Assembly: GCA_947650365.1 (NCBI GenBank)
Contig: OX393555.1
Coordinates: 85,317,995 to 85,381,994 of the forward strand
From: Chamaelirium japonicum
Lineage: Eukaryota; Streptophyta; Magnoliopsida; Liliales; Melanthiaceae
DNA: 64,000 bases
Reading direction: 5' to 3'
Position 1 is the first letter of the stretch; each line of letters starts with the position of its first letter. Both the position numbers and the translations under genes were made by a program. The notes beneath the pieces are model-generated. The model was not told the origin of the DNA and did not search any database. It worked only from the letters and a program-made list of their open reading frames with translations. This document shows, piece after piece, positions 61,201 through 64,000 of the stretch.

Positions 61201-61880
61201 AACATACAATCGTTCACGCATGCATCAATTTTCTCATAACCCAGACCGAGATCTTTAATTGTCTTCTTCGCCTCGTAGAATGATTTCGGTACTGTCTCAC
61301 CCATAGGAAAAGCCTCTTTCAGCAACTCTACCAACATATTAAATAACTTATTACTCCAACCATTGAGGCACTTCAAATGAAGAAGCTTTACAGTGAAAGA
61401 GAGTTTTGAAAACTTCTCACACCCCGGGTATAGAGGTTGTTCAGCATCTTTAAGCAATCTGTAGAACTTGTCCGCTTCGATATTGGGCTGATCACCTGAC
61501 GGTGTTTCCGTGCCTATTCCACCTTGCAAATCATGTATCATACCCTGCATGTCATCGTCATCGTCTGTATTAATATTATCATTAGCGATCACTGTGTTTG
61601 AAGTTTCACCGTGAGCTGCCATGGGGACTGCATCTAGCTCCTCACCGTGCGAGAACCAACGGGTATAGGTAATGTCAATGCCACGCATTACCAGATCAAC
61701 CTCACATTCCTCTCGAACCTTCCTAATCACCCTTCCGCAGTCAATACAGGGACACACAATTTTTCCATCAAGCGGTGCAAGACGCTCAAATGCAAAATCC
61801 AGAAATTTCCTGACTCCTTCTCTGTACTCTTGGCTCATACGATTCGAATTACGCATCCAACTCTTATCGATCGAAGACAT
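58279..61880 (-). pseudogene. tnp2/TNPD-like CACTA transposase gene (three in-frame TGA)
   Basis: Four coding exons with GT-AG joints in one frame: 61,880-59,611; 59,532-59,224; 59,133-59,046; 58,953-58,279; about 1,113 residues. Residues 5-50 are a transposase-associated domain (DKSWM, CPCIDCG). An acidic run lies at 101-110, and CHICG (239-242) and CPTC (446-449) are possible metal sites. The tnp2 domain has LASDGFNPFG (332-341), and HNLDVMHIEKNV (553-564) follows. A DUF4218-like part (MVHLTVHLANEAKLGGP) ends exon 1, and a DUF4216-like domain (FYGVLNEILEI, LFKCDWYD) lies in exon 4. TGA codons at 59,952-59,954, 59,919-59,921 and 59,298-59,300 interrupt conserved stretches while the frame continues. 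The enzyme cuts and joins the CACTA ends; this copy encodes only the first 642 residues without readthrough. Confidence 0.9.
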
Positions 61881-62345
61881 CTTCGTCTATCTGGCTATAC
61901 AACACCTGACATATAATTTCAAACAATGTTATAAGACTCCGCACAATTTCAGTTTCGGTTCCCGGGTATGGAACACCGAACCAAAACTTCTACAGGCCAT
62001 CTGATTTTGTCGAGAGCTTAGAAACGAGCATAAGAACGCCTAATTCCGATAACCGAGATAAAAGTTATGACAAAAACAAATTAGCACCACATGGCTGTAA
62101 CAGTGAAAAATGAATGGTCGATCGATTGTGCCCGAAGTCCGATTTATCAGACCTAGAACCCCGAATCAACAACGTATAGCCAAATACTTTCATTTTGTGA
62201 TGAGGCTTCTTTTGGGGAAACCCTAGAATGATCCCTACCATACAAGTAGACGTTTTGTGACCATCAAACATATTTTTTTTAGAGCGTGAAAGCCGTCGCA
62301 AAACGGAGGATCGAAGTGGTGATCGTCGCCATGCTCGGCTAAAGA
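61881..62345 (-). promoter_or_regulatory. Upstream/5'-UTR region of the transposase gene
   Basis: On the minus strand TATGTCAG followed by GTGTTG suggests a splice acceptor with exon start at 61,905, 25 bp before the ATG, so the leader probably has an intron. No clear TATA box is seen. No other gene lies here. Confidence 0.4.
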
Positions 62346-62351
62346 CCTCCT

Positions 62352-62374
62352 CTAGGGTTTTGATAAAACCCTAG
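62352..62374. promoter_or_regulatory. Perfect palindrome of telo-box type
   Basis: CTAGGGTTTT (62,352-62,361), a 3-nt GAT spacer, and its exact complement AAAACCCTAG (62,365-62,374). AAACCCTA (telo-box) motifs occur in plant promoters. The position upstream of the transposase gene suggests a regulatory element, but this is inference. Confidence 0.45.
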
Positions 62375-62639
62375 CCTAGTAAATTATATTTTTCATGTCT
62401 TTTTAGGGTTTTAGCTTAATAAATAATGAATCGTTTTAGTTAATCTATGATATAAATTATTTTGTTTTTACTATAATTGTTCCTATCTAGATTGCATGCA
62501 TCGTCGGTTATATTCCATGGGTTAATATATGACCCTAAAAACAATTATTGTTGTTACCTATAGTTACCTATGATCCGGGCCGTCCATTTGATCCCGACGT
62601 ACGGTTCGGATTAAATGGGGAGTTAAAGCAAAAGATTTT

Positions 62640-62775
62640 ATGGGCGAAGACAATATTTTGAGAAAAATGATAATATTTCATAGGTGGCAACAAAACAATT
62701 AGAGAGCAGCGATAATATTTCGAGGAAGAGAACAATATTTAGAGGGTGATGACAATATTTCTTGTACGGAGATAG
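62640..62775. repeat. Degenerate GACAATATTT repeats
   Basis: Five loose copies of GAYAATATTT spaced about 25-35 bp (near 62,649, 62,670, 62,712, 62,733 and 62,751), in otherwise featureless sequence. No gene is seen between 62,375 and 63,050. Confidence 0.5.
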
Positions 62776-62784
62776 CAATAGTAA

Positions 62785-62980
62785 TGCACATCCTTGTCGG
62801 CGTGAACATTCAGCGAGAACGCCCACGTTCGACGGGGCATCCACATTCTGTGAACGCGCCCAAATTCGGTGAAGACACCCACATTCGGCGAGGGCATCGA
62901 AATTTAGCAAGGTCGCTCACATTTAGTGAAGACACCCATATTCAGTTAAAACGCCCACATTCGATCAAGGCGTTAATTTT
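62785..62980. repeat. Degenerate CCCACATTCGGYGA repeats
   Basis: About nine loose copies of a 20-24-bp unit around CCCACATTCGG-GA-G (e.g. near 62,822, 62,845, 62,878 and 62,956). They are probably an old tandem array within the transposon's 5' region. Confidence 0.55.
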
Positions 62981-63050
62981 GCCTACTTTACTTGCTTAGT
63001 TTACTTTGTCATCACAATCACACAAAACCAAGTCAACAATCTTGCTAGTT

Positions 63051-63104
63051 AACTAATTAAGACTAAATAATAAACCTAAGTTCTCTATTTAGTCTTAATT
63101 AGTT
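63051..63104. repeat. Perfect 19-bp inverted repeat
   Basis: AACTAATTAAGACTAAATA (63,051-63,069) and its exact complement (63,086-63,104) with a 16-bp loop. A 23-bp inverted match to the right arm recurs at 63,347-63,369. The stretch 63,110-63,345 between them shows no gene. Confidence 0.6.
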
Positions 63105-63368
63105 AGGTCAATCACCTGATTGCAGGACTCAGGGCGATCGCTCACGACGCCCATGCTCAGGGTCGGCCCTGTCCCAGCTCAATGATTGGTAAATCTCAGT
63201 CAGCCCAAATCGATAGGCAAAGGAACAATTGTGATCCGTTGCCAATTCAGGATAGAAATTTTATTTGGAAACCCATCATACCAAATAGCATTCTCATTTC
63301 TCTTCTAGACTATTGGGATGCCATTGGACTCCTAATCCAGTGATAAACCTAACTAATTAAGACTAAAT

Positions 63369-63409
63369 AATCACACAGGGATTTCCTACTATGAAATCCC
63401 TGTGTGATT
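63369..63409. repeat. Perfect 16-bp hairpin
   Basis: AATCACACAGGGATTT (63,369-63,384) and its exact complement (63,394-63,409) around a 9-bp loop, directly joined to the inverted repeat ending at 63,369. It could be a foldback remnant of a small insertion. Confidence 0.6.
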
Positions 63410-63456
63410 GACCTAGTAATACGAGCACCTCCTACAAAGCGATTCTGCACTATGGG

Positions 63457-63590
63457 AGAGAGGGAGGAGGAGGAGGAGGAGCTCACCGGAGTCCACAGGA
63501 GGAGGAGGAGGAGGAGCTCACCGGCGCGCACGAGAGGAGCTCACCGGAGTCCACAGGAGGAGGAGGAGGAGGCGGAGCTCGCCGGCGCGC
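63457..63590 (+). repeat. GGA-rich minisatellite
   Basis: Three tandem blocks of (GGA)n followed by GCTCACCGGAGTCCACA or GCTCGCCGGCGCGCACGAGA. The 151-codon frame running through is Glu/Arg/Gly low complexity and is not credited as a gene. Confidence 0.8.
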
Positions 63591-63596
63591 ACGAGA

Positions 63597-63778
63597 GGGG
63601 AGGGGTGGCCGGCCGACCGGAGGGGGGGAGGGAGGCCGGGGAGGGGGGGAGGGTGGCTGGGGAGGGGGGGGGAGGGTGGCCGGGGAGGGGGGGGAGGCCG
63701 GGGAGGGGGGGAGGGTGGCCGGGGAGGGGGGGGGAGGCCGGGGAGGGGGGGGAGGGTGGCCGGGGAGGGGGGGATATT
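63597..63778 (+). repeat. G-rich minisatellite, G-quadruplex-prone
   Basis: About ten units of roughly 15-21 bp of the type GGCCGGGGAGGGGGGGAGGGT, with many runs of four or more G on the plus strand. A GA microsatellite follows at 63,777-63,797. It lies inside the CACTA element, between its subterminal repeats and its transposase gene. Confidence 0.85.
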
Positions 63779-63867
63779 GAGAGAGAGAGAGAGAGAGGGG
63801 CGGCCGGGAGAGATCGAAACAGAAGAATCAAAGGGGATCTCGACAGTTTTAATATATAACAGGGTTT

Positions 63868-63945
63868 TTACCGACGGAAAGTTTATCTTCCGTCGGTAAA
63901 ACTAATTTTTTTACCGACGGTAAATAACTATCCGTCGGTAAAACT
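63868..63945. repeat. Right subterminal repeats of the CACTA element
   Basis: Two facing pairs of TTACCGACGG and CCGTCGGTAA, matching the left subterminal motif. The terminal CACTA/TAGTG is not reached by position 64,000. Confidence 0.85.
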
Positions 63946-64000
63946 CCACGACGAAACCGCAAGTTCAATTTTTTCCAGAGGCTCGGTTTGGTACCCTGAG

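Larger units (their letters stand above)
48595..64000 (-). mobile_element. CACTA (En/Spm-type) transposon, right end outside window
   Basis: The left terminus CACTACAAAAAAAACAG starts at 48,595 after AGA (48,592-48,594), a possible 3-bp target duplication. TACCGACGG and CCGTCGGTA subterminal repeats occupy 48,620-49,150 and 63,868-63,945. Inside are a tnp2-type transposase gene and a Transposase_24 gene, both on the minus strand, so the true 5' end is to the right. Two inverted 181-bp satellite arrays lie between and beyond them. CACTA elements move by cut-and-paste. This copy has four premature stops in its two genes and cannot make full proteins unless these are read through or corrected. 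The right CACTA end and its TSD partner must lie beyond 64,000. Confidence 0.93.

Noticed and set aside
62352-62374. Interstitial telomere
   Set aside because: Only two AAACCCTA motifs in facing orientation, no tandem TTTAGGG array.
63110-63346. Named MITE family
   Set aside because: CATACCAAATAGCATTCTCATT looks MITE-like, but no terminal inverted repeats and target duplication could be paired with confidence.
63404-63859. 151-codon Glu/Arg/Gly-rich frame and its 96-codon Pro/Ser-rich opposite
   Set aside because: Pure low-complexity reading of GGA and G-rich minisatellites on both strands, with no homology or gene context.

Overview
The window looks like repeat-dominated nuclear DNA of a flowering plant. 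It holds plant-type Ty1-copia retrotransposon sequence, a CACTA (En/Spm-type) DNA transposon with intron-containing genes, plant-style TATA boxes, and no recognisable host gene, tRNA, rRNA or bacterial feature. The species cannot be named from the sequence alone.

Region 1 (1 to about 42,430) is one continuous, AT-rich, GA/CT-tract-rich array built from a single small, non-coding LTR-retrotransposon-like family. By eye I count roughly 90 to 100 copies of its primer-binding-site core, on both strands and usually 250-400 bp apart. The ancestral element can be rebuilt from the copies: an LTR of 239 bp (TG...CA, TATA box about 65 bp from its end), a 14-nt primer binding site, a GA-rich body, an AT-rich internal part, a polypurine tract, and the LTR again. 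The primer binding site matches positions 27-40 of plant tRNA-Ile(AAU) if its first anticodon base is inosine. Copies are joined by a small set of recurrent junctions, many of them inverted. Blocks of 0.5-2.5 kb are repeated as higher-order segmental duplications, e.g. 12.6-16.9 kb with 39.7-42.4 kb, and 1-1.4 kb with 33.8-35.2 kb.

Region 2 (42,451-48,049) is a decayed Ty1-copia element: a 1.9-kb LTR, a tRNA-iMet primer binding site, a leader of about 1.8 kb, gag, protease and integrase. It stops inside or just after the integrase core. Reverse transcriptase, RNase H and the 3' LTR are absent, and the reading frame carries several stops and frameshifts. The long LTR and long leader recall the Angela/BARE type.

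Region 3 (48,050-48,594) is GC-rich, with 43-bp minisatellite units followed by a TATA-box segment that looks like part of another LTR or promoter. A CACTA transposon has inserted in it.

Region 4 (48,595 to the window end) is that CACTA element, more than 15.4 kb long, with its right end beyond the window. Its two genes run on the minus strand. The tnp2/TNPD-like transposase gene (58,279-61,880, four coding exons) is broken by three in-frame TGA codons. The Transposase_24/TNPA-like gene (54,943-56,643, seven coding exons) is broken by one TAG. A 181-bp satellite forms about 28 copies on the left (49.6-54.8 kb) and about 7 copies on the right (56.8-58.1 kb). The two arrays are in opposite orientation and bracket the second gene. 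TACCGACGG/CCGTCGGTA subterminal repeats lie at both sides. Neither transposon in regions 2 and 4 appears able to make intact proteins.
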